A DNA stretch of 64,000 nt from VRUE01 sp963753245 (GCA_963753245.1 CAVWBK010000005.1:248001-312000); one strand, 5' to 3'. Positions 33,704 through 41,579 are shown, numbered from the stretch's first letter. Numbers and translations are program-made. The notes: generated by a model from the sequence alone, not told the origin.

Positions 33704-34888
33704 TCATCCGCTCCCGAGCCGGCGGCTCTCAACGGTGTGGTTAATGAGGTCGATCGAGAAGCTGTCGGCCACGGTGACCGGGCCCTTGCTCCAGGACTCC
33801 TGCGGGCGTGGCACGGTGGTGTAGCTACCGTTGATTGTCTTCTCTTCGACGCTCAGCCGCATAAAGCCGTGGCGATCGTCGGCATAGGCATCAAGAGTGA
33901 TGTCTGAATCCGGCACCTGCCAGGGCGTCCTCACTTCGCTGCCGTTGGCGGCGTTCGCGATCCGGTGCAGATGCCAGTAGCCGCCAGCACCGATCACCAG
34001 ATAGGGAATCTCTCGTCCCTTGAAGGCGCGGGTGAAGCGCTGATAGTTGTGGACGTGGCCGCTGAGGATCAGATCCGGGATGCGCTCGGCCTCGGCGAAA
34101 GCGGAGTCGAGCAGCTTGCCCATCCGTTCGCTGCCCCCATGTTCGACGTCGGCCGAGTAGGGCGGGTGGTGCAGTGAGACGATCAGCGCCCGGTGCGGCG
34201 CCGCTTGCAGCTCGCCAACCAGCCAGCTCTTCTGCGCGGCGTCGATCTCACCGCCGTCAGGGACGTTGGAGTAGAGGCTGAGGATCGTAAAGAAGGGTGC
34301 CTGAAGCGTCCAGTAGACGTTGGGCTGGACCATCGTTGTGCGCGGGGCATCGCCGGCTTCGGGCAGGACCCCGGGGCTCTTCGCGCAGAAGGTACGGACG
34401 AAAGCGGCAAGCGATGGTTCAAGGCTTGCGTCGAGGGGGTCGCCGTCGTGGTTGCCCGGGATCGCGAGGATCGGTGCCGGATAGTCGCGGTAGGGCTCAT
34501 AGAACTGCGGGTAGTACTGGGTGCCCTCGCCGTTGTAATAGACGACGTCGCCGAGGTGATAACAGAAGGCCGGAGCAGGACCAGAACCGGCGAAGTCACG
34601 GGCCATGACGTCGGCCACCAGCTGCTGGGAGACCGGGTACTTAACGCCTCCGCTGTCGCCGATCACGTGAAAGTCGATCTGCGCGGCACCTGTCAGTTGT
34701 TTCGCTTCGGCGGCTCCCACGGCCTCATCGAGGGAGAACCGAAAGGGAGCCTTGCCGGTCGGCTCCGGCAGTGGTTGAAAGGCCTGGCTTGACTGGGAGG
34801 CATTGGAGCGGCTGACCTGCTGCTCAGCGCTGCCCCCGCTGAGCTGAGGACGGCCGGGCCCCGGGGCACCGCTCGGTCTGCTCGCCAT
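33704..34888 (-). CDS. Calcineurin-like metallophosphoesterase (purple acid phosphatase type)
   Basis: A 394-residue protein from ATG 34888, which has GGGAGG about ten bases upstream; a TTG further up lacks this. After a disordered Ser/Pro/Gln N-terminus come the metal blocks DFHVIGDSGG, CYHLGDVVYYNG, LAIPGNHDGDP, LIVSLHHPPYS and LSGHVHNYQRFTR. The set resembles purple acid phosphatases and 3',5'-cAMP phosphodiesterases. No signal peptide or anchor is evident. Substrate unknown. Confidence 0.88.
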   Translation of the reverse strand: MASRPSGAPGPGRPQLSGGSAEQQVSRSNASQSSQAFQPLPEPTGKAPFRFSLDEAVGAAEAKQLTGAAQIDFHVIGDSGGVKYPVSQQLVADVMARDFAGSGPAPAFCYHLGDVVYYNGEGTQYYPQFYEPYRDYPAPILAIPGNHDGDPLDASLEPSLAAFVRTFCAKSPGVLPEAGDAPRTTMVQPNVYWTLQAPFFTILSLYSNVPDGGEIDAAQKSWLVGELQAAPHRALIVSLHHPPYSADVEHGGSERMGKLLDSAFAEAERIPDLILSGHVHNYQRFTRAFKGREIPYLVIGAGGYWHLHRIANAANGSEVRTPWQVPDSDITLDAYADDRHGFMRLSVEEKTINGSYTTVPRPQESWSKGPVTVADSFSIDLINHTVESRRLGSG

Positions 34889-35073
34889 TCTGCTGCCTCC
34901 CGTCAATTGCGCGCCTGTCCGGTCTCTCTGACGATTGCAGTTCAAGCCCGCGCGCTTGTAACCATCGCGTAGATCACGGGGCCCGCTACGGTCGCGGGTA
35001 TTCCGTCATCTCCGATTGAGCGAGTGGGCTGACAAAACCAGACGAAAGCAGGGAGATCGGCGATACTGCGGTC

Positions 35074-35775
35074 GTGGCTAGTAGCGACGGAACTCGCTCA
35101 TCTGGTCAAGGCGATTCCGCGAGCCTCTTCCGCCTTGAGGGGTTATCGACTGCCGCGGAGGCCTCCTCGACATCGGGCCCACCGATCTGGGTCACGGACT
35201 CCGCGCTCCTGATGCGGGCCTATTCGCTGGCCGAGGCGGCCCATCGCTCCCAGTTCCGGGCCACCGACGGACGGCCCTTCCTCGATCACGTCGTCGAGGT
35301 CGCAATACTCCTGCACCGGGTCGGATTTGACGAGGACCTGGTGGCTGTGGGCCTTCTGCACGACACGGTCGAGCGGGGGACGCTGAGCGCAGAGGAGCTG
35401 CGGGCTGAAATGGGGGATGAGATCTCCTCGCTGGTGCTCACGCTCAGCGAGGACCCGGCTATCGCGTCATTCGAGCGCCGCAAGGCGGGCCTGCGCGAGC
35501 AGGTCGCAGGCGCGGGCGGGCGGGCGGTGACGGTCTTCGCCGCCGACAAGCTTTCTGACATCCTTGGGCTGCGCCGGGGTATCGCGGCTTTCGGCGATGG
35601 CGTGGTGGGGCGGATGGGCACCAGCGTCGCGAGCATGAGCGGCCACTACCGCGAGTCGGTGGGGATGATCGCCGCGGTGAAGCCCGGCTCGGCATTCCTT
35701 TCGGCGCTGCGGATCGAACTCGGGCGCCTCGAGGCCGAGGCCCTGCCGAGAACCAAACGAGGCGCTTCAGGCTGA
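35074..35775 (+). CDS. HD-domain hydrolase, SpoT/RelA-HD-like
   Basis: A 233-residue protein from GTG 35074. A linker of about 45 residues is followed by the HD domain: AEAAHRSQF, RPFLDHVVEVAILLH, VAVGLLHDTVERG (HD pair) and VFAADKLSDILGLRRG. The order matches the ppGpp hydrolase domain of SpoT and small alarmone hydrolases, without synthetase or TGS/ACT domains. Hydrolysis of (p)ppGpp or a related nucleotide is plausible but unproven. It lies alone in the island. Confidence 0.82.
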   Translation: MASSDGTRSSGQGDSASLFRLEGLSTAAEASSTSGPPIWVTDSALLMRAYSLAEAAHRSQFRATDGRPFLDHVVEVAILLHRVGFDEDLVAVGLLHDTVERGTLSAEELRAEMGDEISSLVLTLSEDPAIASFERRKAGLREQVAGAGGRAVTVFAADKLSDILGLRRGIAAFGDGVVGRMGTSVASMSGHYRESVGMIAAVKPGSAFLSALRIELGRLEAEALPRTKRGASG

Positions 35776-36299
35776 GCCGCGCGCTTGCGATAGCGCCCCG
35801 CGCCGGCTCCTTGCCCGGTTTGGGACTCTGCTTCTCGATGCCGGCCGACTTGCTCGGCCAAGCCGGATCGTCTAGGGGAACCGCCAGCACGGCTCGAACA
35901 GTTTCTGACATCCGGCTCTGAGACTGCCGTGCGACACGCGTGCTCGGCGGCAATGGCATCCATCGGCACATTACGTCGGTGTTCGCCGCGAGGTCGATGA
36001 GGTCGAGCTGGGGGCCGACTGCCCTCGCCCGTGAGGCGAAGCCGGGCGCTCAACAGCTCTATCGCGAAGTGGATGGCTTCGGTGTTGCAGACTGGGCTGC
36101 GCCAACGCCTGCCGACCAGGGGAAATTGTGGGCCGGGCCGCCGTCAACCCACTCGCTGCGCGCTCGGGGTCAGTATCGCGCCCTGCGGGTGACTGCGGCC
36201 CGGCTTGGCGGCGAGGGTCTGGACGGATGTGGCCACCCCGACGAGTTGCGGTCGATCGCCGGGCGCCTCGCCGAATACGATGCCGGGGCGAACTCGAAA
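35776..36299. other. Gap upstream of the tRNA-like sequence
   Basis: No gene recognised. It contains the 26-bp exact repeat (36092-36117). A plus-strand frame at 36173-36300 reads smoothly (RALRVTAARLGGEGLDGCGH) but matches nothing I know and has no clear start. Confidence 0.3.
36092..36117 (+). repeat. 26-bp exact repeat, copy 2
   Basis: Identical to 23091-23116, same orientation, 13 kb apart. Confidence 0.7.
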
Positions 36300-36375
36300 C
36301 ACCCCATCCTCGACTCGAACCAGCGACCCGTCGCCTCCGGGAGGCGAGTGCTCTTACCAGCTGAGCTACGGGGGC
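36300..36375 (-). pseudogene. tRNA-like sequence, probably a degenerate tRNA
   Basis: On the minus strand the 5' half is good: acceptor GCCCCCG, D-arm GCTC-AGCTGGTAA-GAGC and a stem TCGCC/GGCGA around TCCCGGA. The T-arm (CTGGTTCGAGTCGAGG) has a mismatch, and the acceptor 3' strand (GATGGGGTG) pairs poorly with the 5' strand. The anticodon would be CCC or CCG, but position 33 is not T in the best pairing. Probably a decaying tRNA, possibly the scar of another integration. Confidence 0.5.
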
Positions 36376-36491
36376 GAGATCGTCGAAACCATCTCGCAAT
36401 CGTGGGTGGGCTGGGTAGGAACACAGGAAGGAACAGAACGGTCAGATCGTGTCCATCTTCGTCCCCACCTGTCAATTCGAGAAACCCCTTG

Positions 36492-36588
36492 TTTGCAGGC
36501 AAACCGCATTAGAAAGCGGCTGGAGTTCGGGCCTTGGCGCGAGCTTCCCAAGCTCGAGGTCGCGGGTTCGAGACCCGTCGCCCGCTTT
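36492..36588 (+). repeat. Extended tRNA-Gly att repeat, copy A
   Basis: The last 51 bases (36537-36587) match 18731-18781 of the intact tRNA-Gly region with one mismatch, from the anticodon stem to the 3' end. The 45 bases before it (containing aaaccgcattagaaagc) are not tRNA, but recur before the fragment at 37908. The whole 97-base unit is about 85 percent alike in the two copies by eye. Confidence 0.75.
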
Positions 36589-36767
36589 CCGATTCTAGGC
36601 CAATTGCGACTAACCACACCTCCAGAATCTCGGGGGTAGGAACAACGGGGTTGGAAAAGGATGACCGCTATTGGTGTCGATCGCCAGCGGAGCGTCGGCA
36701 AGCGATGATGACCGGGGTGCCAAACGGGGTATATCTTTCCGAAGCCAGCGTATATACTGGCGAGGCA

Positions 36768-36962
36768 ATGGCAAAGCACTTGGTTGACATAGATGAGGAC
36801 GCCCTGCGGGCGGCACGGGACGGGCTGGGCGCAACGACGATCAAGGAGACCGTCAACCATGCGCTGCGCCAGGCCGCCGGCGAGCACCGCGAGATGGTGG
36901 AGCGGCGCCTGGACCTGCTCGCTGGGGCCGACCTCGAGCCTCGCGAGCAGGCATGGCACTGA
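36768..36962 (+). CDS. VapB-type antitoxin
   Basis: A 64-residue protein from ATG 36768 (MAKHLVDIDEDALRAARDGL). It has a short N-terminal strand-helix-helix typical of VapB proteins (TTIKETVNHALRQA) and an acidic tail. TATACT at 36753-36758 sits nine bases before the ATG without a Shine-Dalgarno. It overlaps VapC by ten bases. Confidence 0.85.
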   Translation: MAKHLVDIDEDALRAARDGLGATTIKETVNHALRQAAGEHREMVERRLDLLAGADLEPREQAWH

Positions 36963-37366
36963 CCCATCTGCTCGATTCGAGCGTCCTCACCCGCACCCAC
37001 CATCGAGCTGTCCGCGAGGCGATCGAGCCGCTGGCCGAGCGCCGCGAGCTGGCCCGGGCCGGGATCAGCGACCTGGAGATCGGCTACTCGGCCCGCAACG
37101 GGGACGAGTGGGACGAGTTGTCCGAGGGCCTGCGAGCATTCGAGCTGGTCGAGACCAGCGCCGAGCACCTGCAGCGGGCCAGGCAGTTCCAGCGCCTGCT
37201 CGCCGCCAAACACCAGCGCGGCCGCAAGGTGCCTGACCTGCTGATCGCCGCCGCCGCAGAGTCCCGCGGACTCACGGTCCTGCATTACGACGCCGATTTC
37301 GACCGCATCGCCGCAGTGACCGGACAGCCTTGCGAGTGGATTGTCCCGGCCGGCTCGGTCGATTGA
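36953..37366 (+). CDS. VapC-type PIN-domain toxin
   Basis: A 137-residue toxin from ATG 36953. Acidic residues are placed as expected: THLLDSSVLTR, GISDLEIGYSAR, KVPDLLIAAAAE and TVLHYDADFDRIA, so it should be an active ribonuclease. With the overlapping VapB gene it forms a complete module bracketed by the repeats at 36492 and 37864. Confidence 0.9.
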   Translation: MALTHLLDSSVLTRTHHRAVREAIEPLAERRELARAGISDLEIGYSARNGDEWDELSEGLRAFELVETSAEHLQRARQFQRLLAAKHQRGRKVPDLLIAAAAESRGLTVLHYDADFDRIAAVTGQPCEWIVPAGSVD

Positions 37367-37430
37367 GGGCGCCGGAGATCCACTGAAGGGGGCGCTGCGC
37401 CTGCGCGGCCAGGTCGCATTGTGAGCTGTT

Positions 37431-37562
37431 GATCCCGATGACGACTACCTGATCGCCTTCGCCCACGCACTCAACGCCGGCCTCGTCTCGGTCGACGGTC
37501 GTCTTCTCGATCCGCGCGAGAGCGCCCCAATCCGCACGCCCGCCGCCTGCTTCGCCGAGTGA
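37431..37562 (+). pseudogene. C-terminal fragment of a PIN-domain toxin
   Basis: The 43-codon tail DPDDDYLIAFAHALNAGLVS, then VDGRLLDPRES, ends at TGA 37560-37562. This is the second half of a COG1569-type PIN protein, like the tail of the toxin at 17923. No N-terminal half adjoins it. Confidence 0.7.
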
Positions 37563-37863
37563 GCGTCGCGATACCCGGCTGGCCGAGCTTCGGACTCGAA
37601 GGCCGAGTCGCTCGCCGGCGGCCCGCTCAGCCGACGGCGGGACGTTGCTCGGACTTCACCAACCGCCTCGCACAAGCGCAGCGGGCACCGCGCGGCCTGC
37701 GCCGGTGAGGATCTTGGTCTACGAGGCAGTCGCCGAGCCGCACGCATGGCGTCGCTCTTTGGGCGTGTCGGCTGGATGTTGCTGAGCGGTAGTTGGATCG
37801 GCGGCCGGCCAAGGGCAGCAGCCCGAAGGCAATGGTCTCTCGGTGTCCACTAAGGAGTAACAA
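37563..37863. other. Gap before the second att repeat
   Basis: No gene recognised. Proteins predicted through this stretch and the following repeat are artefacts of reading a tRNA fragment. Confidence 0.3.
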
Positions 37864-37958
37864 TTTGCAGCGAAACCGCATTAGAAAGCAGTTGGAGTCG
37901 AGCCTCAGCGCGAGCTTTCCAAGCTCGAGGTCGCGGGTTCGACCCCCGTCGTCTGCTC
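37864..37958 (+). repeat. Extended tRNA-Gly att repeat, copy B
   Basis: Counterpart of 36492-36588, 1372 bases downstream. The tRNA part (37908-37957) carries more mismatches, including two in the T-loop side of the T-stem. Sequence after it (gagccaaagttc..gagaattttgct) resembles the hairpin that follows the intact tRNA-Gly. Confidence 0.72.
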
Positions 37959-38014
37959 TCTTGTCACTTTGGAGAGCCAAAGTTCATCACCGGGATCGGG
38001 TTCGAGATCCGTTG

Positions 38015-38224
38015 AGAATTTTGCTTCGCAAGACGTTGCGCGAACCCTACTTCGAGAAGCAAATCAGCGTTGCGGAGGCGCGCAAAGCCGTGGCGCGGAT
38101 TGAACGCGTCGCCATAGAGGAGGAGGACCCCAAAGCGGTCGAAGAGACCCTGCGGGACCCCACCGACGATCACCTGGTTGGCGGGAGCTGGCGGCAGGGC
38201 AAGACCTCGGCTGGGAAGCGCTAA
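38015..38224 (+). pseudogene. Central fragment of a PIN-domain toxin
   Basis: The frame LREPYFEKQISVAEARKAVA .. AIEEEDPKAVEETLRDPTDD matches the middle of COG1569-type PIN toxins (variable region up to the RDPDDD block). The first Asp motif is lost upstream and the tail after DHLV is unrelated. It begins right after the att repeat, as if the repeat had cut into the gene. Confidence 0.65.
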
Positions 38225-38363
38225 GGGCGATCCACGAGGCCAGCCTCACGACGTCTCGTGGAGGGGATTTTTGGCAAGCAGATGGGGTTATAGCTGCTAC
38301 TCTGTCGATTAGATCGTTAAGCCATATGTTCATCAAGACGTTGATCGTAATCTGGAGATAGAC

Positions 38364-38723
38364 ATGGAGGCAGCCGCAAAAGCGAGCACTGGTGCCCTTG
38401 CTCGTAAGCTCGACGCGATTCGGGATGAGGTCGGCGTGCAAGGGCGGGAGATCGCACAGCTGCTCGGCACGACGCCGCAGACTGTCTCGCGATGGCGGAC
38501 GGGCAAGGCGGAGCCACAGCGGCGGAGCCTCGATCGGCTGCTCACCCTCGCTTGGCTCGCCGAGGAGATGGCGGAGTTCTACCCGCCCGACGAGGCCCGA
38601 CTGTGGCTCTTCTCTCCTCATCGGCTACTTGAGGGGCAGCGCCCGGCCGATCGCATCGAGGAAGACCGGGTCGATGACGTCCTCGCCCTGATCGCTCAGC
38701 TTCGAGACGGCAGTTACGCGTAG
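38364..38723 (+). CDS. Xre/MbcA/ParS-like antitoxin
   Basis: A 119-residue protein from ATG 38364 with a GGAG upstream. The helix-turn-helix VQGREIAQLLGTTPQTVSRW is followed by the C-terminal helical region LLTLAWLAEEMAEFYPPDEA and RLWLFSPHRLLEG. That is the toxin-binding domain of Xre-RES antitoxins. It precedes a broken RES toxin by 12 bases. Confidence 0.85.
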   Translation: MEAAAKASTGALARKLDAIRDEVGVQGREIAQLLGTTPQTVSRWRTGKAEPQRRSLDRLLTLAWLAEEMAEFYPPDEARLWLFSPHRLLEGQRPADRIEEDRVDDVLALIAQLRDGSYA

Positions 38724-38735
38724 GGCGCAGTAGTC

Positions 38736-39247
38736 GTGGTCCACGATCCGGGGCTGCTCGATGTCTTAGAGCGCTTCGACACTGAGCGCTGGACGGGTCG
38801 CGTCTACCGGCACATACTCGGATCAGTGTCCCCCGAGCTTGCCACGAGCGCGGGGCTCGGTGGAACCCATACGGAACGTCGGCGCTCTACACGAGCCTCG
38901 CTGAGTCAACCGCGAAAGCCGAGGGCGATCACGTGATCGCGATGCAGCCGGTGCCGCCACGAGCTACACGGACAATCTACGAACTTGATGTCGTGGTCGC
39001 GAAACTGCTCGACCTGACAGACGCGGGACGACTCGCCGCCATCGGGATCACTGAGGAGGACTTCGAGTCGCTCCCCTGGGAGCAGTGCCGGCGTGTCGGC
39101 GGCGCCATCGCGTGGCTCGGCCATGACGGGCTGCTCATCCCTTCTGTGCGCGACAGCGGCGGCTCGAACCTCGTCATCTTCATAGCCAATCTGCCGCCGG
39201 GGTCAGAGATCGTGGTGCAGGGCAGCCAGGTCATCGAAGAAAGGTAG
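38736..39247 (+). pseudogene. RES-domain toxin, frameshifted
   Basis: GTG 38736 gives LDVLERFDTERWTGRVYRHI. After a one-base loss in the G-run near 38855 the protein continues in another frame as GARWNPYGTSALYTSLAEST, the conserved RES motif. It runs on through RTIYELDVVVAKLLDLTDA and IVVQGSQVIEER to stop 39245-39247. RES toxins degrade NAD+. With the frame broken after about 40 residues this copy should be inactive while its antitoxin remains intact. Confidence 0.82.
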
Positions 39248-39288
39248 ATCGAGCCGGGCGCGACAACCTGCGATACCGTCGAATCAGC

Positions 39289-39618
39289 GTGAGCGCCGAT
39301 CCCGCAAAGCCCTCGAAAGCGGAGCGCCAGGCTGACGTGGCACTTGTCGTCAGCTATCACGAGGCGCGACTCGCCGACCTTCTCGAGCAGGTGCGGGATG
39401 GCTTCGAACGGTACGACGCCGGCGAGCTGGATGCCTTCGACTTGGACGAACTGATCCATCGATACAAGCGGGCGACGCGGGAGCTATGGAAGTTCTGCGG
39501 GACCGTGACGGGCTCCGGTGCCCACTCCATCGCCCGGACAATCGAAGAGGTGCAGGGGCGAGGTGAGGTGATCGACTGGTGGGAGCAAGGAAACCCCGAA
39601 CGGCGCCGCCGTCGCTGA
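39289..39618 (+). CDS. Hypothetical protein next to the RES module
   Basis: A 109-residue soluble, helical, charged protein from GTG 39289. The middle reads YHEARLADLLEQVRDGFERY and LDELIHRYKRATRELWKFCG, with an Arg-rich end. I recall short uncharacterised actinobacterial proteins of this shape but no function. It starts 41 bases after the RES toxin, so it could belong to the same module. Confidence 0.6.
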   Translation: MSADPAKPSKAERQADVALVVSYHEARLADLLEQVRDGFERYDAGELDAFDLDELIHRYKRATRELWKFCGTVTGSGAHSIARTIEEVQGRGEVIDWWEQGNPERRRRR

Positions 39619-39800
39619 ACGCCCAACGGCAGGGGCGGCGGACACAGTCCGGATACATCAGCCGGGCCACGTGCGATCACGGCTGATCGTCGTTTCATCC
39701 TCGAACCAAAGGCACAGGCTCTATCGTCGACTGGCGATGGCGGTCAATCGGGACATCGCCCTGGCCTCAGCGAACTCTGGATTCGCCGGAATCGGCTCGG
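39619..39800. other. Gap after the hypothetical gene
   Basis: No gene recognised. ATG 39736 opens a frame of about 30 codons only. Confidence 0.3.
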
Positions 39801-39980
39801 AAGATTCGCTATCTGGCTCGATCTGAGCTGGAGCACGGCGTTTCTCGCTCGGAGGTTCTCGGGCAGCTGGAGCTGCTGCGGATCGAGCTGCGTGGCAACG
39901 ACCGTTCCGGCCACGAGGACGTGGTGCTCGACGTGATGGACTTCGTCAGCGGCTGGGCGAGCCCGCACACGCAGCTGTAG
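39801..39980 (+). pseudogene. Small conserved-looking tail without a start
   Basis: The frame KIRYLARSELEHGVSRSEVL .. LLRIELRGNDRSGHEDVVLD .. DFVSGWASP ends at TAG 39978-39980. Composition and flow look like a genuine protein end, but the frame has no ATG, GTG or TTG upstream. It is probably the remnant of a short gene at the island edge. Family not recognised. Confidence 0.4.
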
Positions 39981-40049
39981 CGGGTCCCTGCCCTAGACTG
40001 CTCTCTGTAAGCGAGGGGAGCCTTAAGGGGTTCGGACTTGAGGCGAAGG

Positions 40050-40076
40050 CGCGGGTTCGAGACCCGTCGTCCGCTT
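40050..40076 (+). repeat. tRNA-Gly(CCC) 3' fragment at the right island edge
   Basis: 27 bases identical to 18755-18781. Genes to the right are intact and unrelated to mobile DNA. This makes it the best candidate for the outermost attachment site. Confidence 0.8.
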
Positions 40077-40232
40077 TCCGCTCTGCAAGGACGAATCCCG
40101 GTGCTGGTTCGAAGTCCTGGTGACCTGGGTGCGGGTCGCGTTTGACCTCGGAGTTGTGTGGCGCACCAGCTAGCCCGCCGCCGGAGCGAGCTACGATCGC
40201 CAGATGAGGAATCGACAGGATATCCGGGATCC

Positions 40233-41087
40233 GTGACCGTTCCCCGGTCTTACCTGGCCTTCGCCGCCACTCTGCTCAGCGCGTTATTCCTGTTTGTTGC
40301 ATCCGCCCAGGCAGGCGATGGCACGCGCTGGATGCCGGCGCCGACCACGGCGCCATGGCAGTGGCAGCTGCAGGGAGGGATCGACACAAGTGTGCCAGCC
40401 AGCGTCTACGACGTTGACGGCTTCGAAACTTCAAAGAGCACAGTGGAAGAACTGCATCGCCAGGGTCGCAAGGTGATCTGCTACCTCGACGTTGGCAGCT
40501 GGGAGAACTACCGGCCCGACAAGGCTGAGTTTCCCCGCTCGGTGCGCGGCGAAAAGTACGAAGGGTTCCCCAATGAGCGCTGGCTGAACATTGGCCGCTT
40601 TCACCTCTTCGAAAAGCCGCTCAAGCAGCGCTTCAATATGTGCGCCGAAAAGGGCTTCGACGCAGTTGAGCCCGACAATGTCGCGGGCTGGGAACCGGAA
40701 AACAACACGGGATTCCACATCACTCGTGCGCAGCAACTGCGCTTCAACCGTTGGGTGGCCGAACAGGTTCACGCCCGTGGCATGTCGGTGGCGCTGAAGA
40801 ACGACGGGCGCCAGGCGGCTGAACTCGCTCCGGACTTCGATTTCGCGATTGTCGAGGAGTGCTTCCAATTCCACGAATGCAGCTTTTTCAAGAACAGCTT
40901 TATCAAGGAAGGAAAGGCCGTCTTCGAGGCTGAGTACGAACTCTCCCCAACTGAATTCTGCCCGAAGGCTCGAAAGATCGATTTCAGCTCGATCCTCAAG
41001 GAAGTCGAACTCTTCGCACAACCCTGGACTCCGTGCGCGAGCGGCCCGGGTGAGGCCGGGCCGTCCTATCGGGAAGGGCCGGGCTGA
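40233..41087 (+). CDS. GH114-family glycoside hydrolase (endo-alpha-1,4-polygalactosaminidase-like)
   Basis: A secreted enzyme of about 284 residues from GTG 40233, giving a signal peptide (SYLAFAATLLSALFLFVASA). GTG 40158 is an alternative but adds an unlikely N-terminus. The TIM-barrel motifs are clear: WQWQLQGGIDTSVPASVYDV, KVICYLDVGSWENYRPD, FDAVEPDNVAGW, MSVALKNDGRQ and FAIVEECFQFHEC. Related enzymes cleave galactosamine-containing exopolysaccharide. A role in matrix turnover is inference. Confidence 0.88.
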   Translation: MTVPRSYLAFAATLLSALFLFVASAQAGDGTRWMPAPTTAPWQWQLQGGIDTSVPASVYDVDGFETSKSTVEELHRQGRKVICYLDVGSWENYRPDKAEFPRSVRGEKYEGFPNERWLNIGRFHLFEKPLKQRFNMCAEKGFDAVEPDNVAGWEPENNTGFHITRAQQLRFNRWVAEQVHARGMSVALKNDGRQAAELAPDFDFAIVEECFQFHECSFFKNSFIKEGKAVFEAEYELSPTEFCPKARKIDFSSILKEVELFAQPWTPCASGPGEAGPSYREGPG

Positions 41088-41237
41088 GGTCCGACCCGCT
41101 TGTGCTTCGCTTGAGCTGGATTTTGCCTGCGACGCGAAGGTCGAGATCGGAATGCCACATCGAAGGATGCATTCTCACGCACGGGATCGCCTGCTCGCGC
41201 GCGGGCGCGGCTTGGCGACCCGTCGTTTGGCCTCAGA

Positions 41238-41579
41238 TCAACTCAGGCTCGGCGCTGGGCCGGGCAGGGCCGAGTCCTTGAGTGTTTTGGTCCGCTGTCT
41301 ATCCGGTTTGCCGTTGCGGGTGCCGTTGCTGCTCTGCTCCTGCTCGACCATTCGGTAGAAGTGCTCGGTGGCGCCGCGCACCTGGCGTTCGCCGGTCAGT
41401 TCGATCAGCCCCGAGCGCAGCAACTCCGTAACGTGGTAGTTCACGTTGCTGAGTGGCACCCTGAGCTCACAGCTCAGGTCACTGGGTGAAAGGGTCCGCC
41501 CGTCGTCTATGGCCAGCACTTCAAGAACGGAAATGCGCAGAGGATGGGTGTTCGCTCGAGCCAGGCGCTGCCAATCCAT
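41238..41579 (-). CDS. ArsR-like winged-helix regulator
   Basis: A 113-residue protein. The winged helix covers most of it: ANTHPLRISVLEVLAIDDGR, LSPSDLSCELRVPLSNVNYH, VTELLRSGLIEL. No metal-binding Cys cluster is present, so it is not a typical metal sensor. The basic C-terminal tail is disordered. It is divergent from the two giant secreted-protein genes, with about 110 bases between the starts, and may regulate them. Confidence 0.85.
   Translation of the reverse strand: MDWQRLARANTHPLRISVLEVLAIDDGRTLSPSDLSCELRVPLSNVNYHVTELLRSGLIELTGERQVRGATEHFYRMVEQEQSSNGTRNGKPDRQRTKTLKDSALPGPAPSLS

Larger units (their letters stand above)
18708..40076 (+). mobile_element. Composite genomic island anchored at tRNA-Gly(CCC)
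   Basis: Left edge is the intact tRNA-Gly and right edge is an exact copy of its last 26 bases plus the next T (40050-40076). Inside are three more tRNA-Gly 3' fragments, two tRNA-Met 3' halves, a tyrosine recombinase, an IS1595-family copy, several toxin-antitoxin modules and many broken genes. The backbone on both sides is dense, intact and housekeeping-like. The island is probably an accretion of several integrations, not one element. Its exact limits are inferred from the repeats. Confidence 0.6.

Noticed and set aside
35862..35900. Bases gatcgtctaggggaac resembling a tRNA-Glu D-arm
   Set aside because: No cloverleaf can be drawn around them and the T-arm is absent.
35971..36399. Minus-strand protein starting in the tRNA-like sequence
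   Set aside because: Its first third is the translation of the tRNA-like element and the rest has no coding character.
36484..37958. CRISPR array
   Set aside because: Repeats here are only two, unequal and 1.4 kb apart with genes between. No short regular spacers exist in the window.
37627..37980. Minus-strand protein through the tRNA-Gly fragment
   Set aside because: The sequence is a typical artefact of translating tRNA repeats. No start site or family support.
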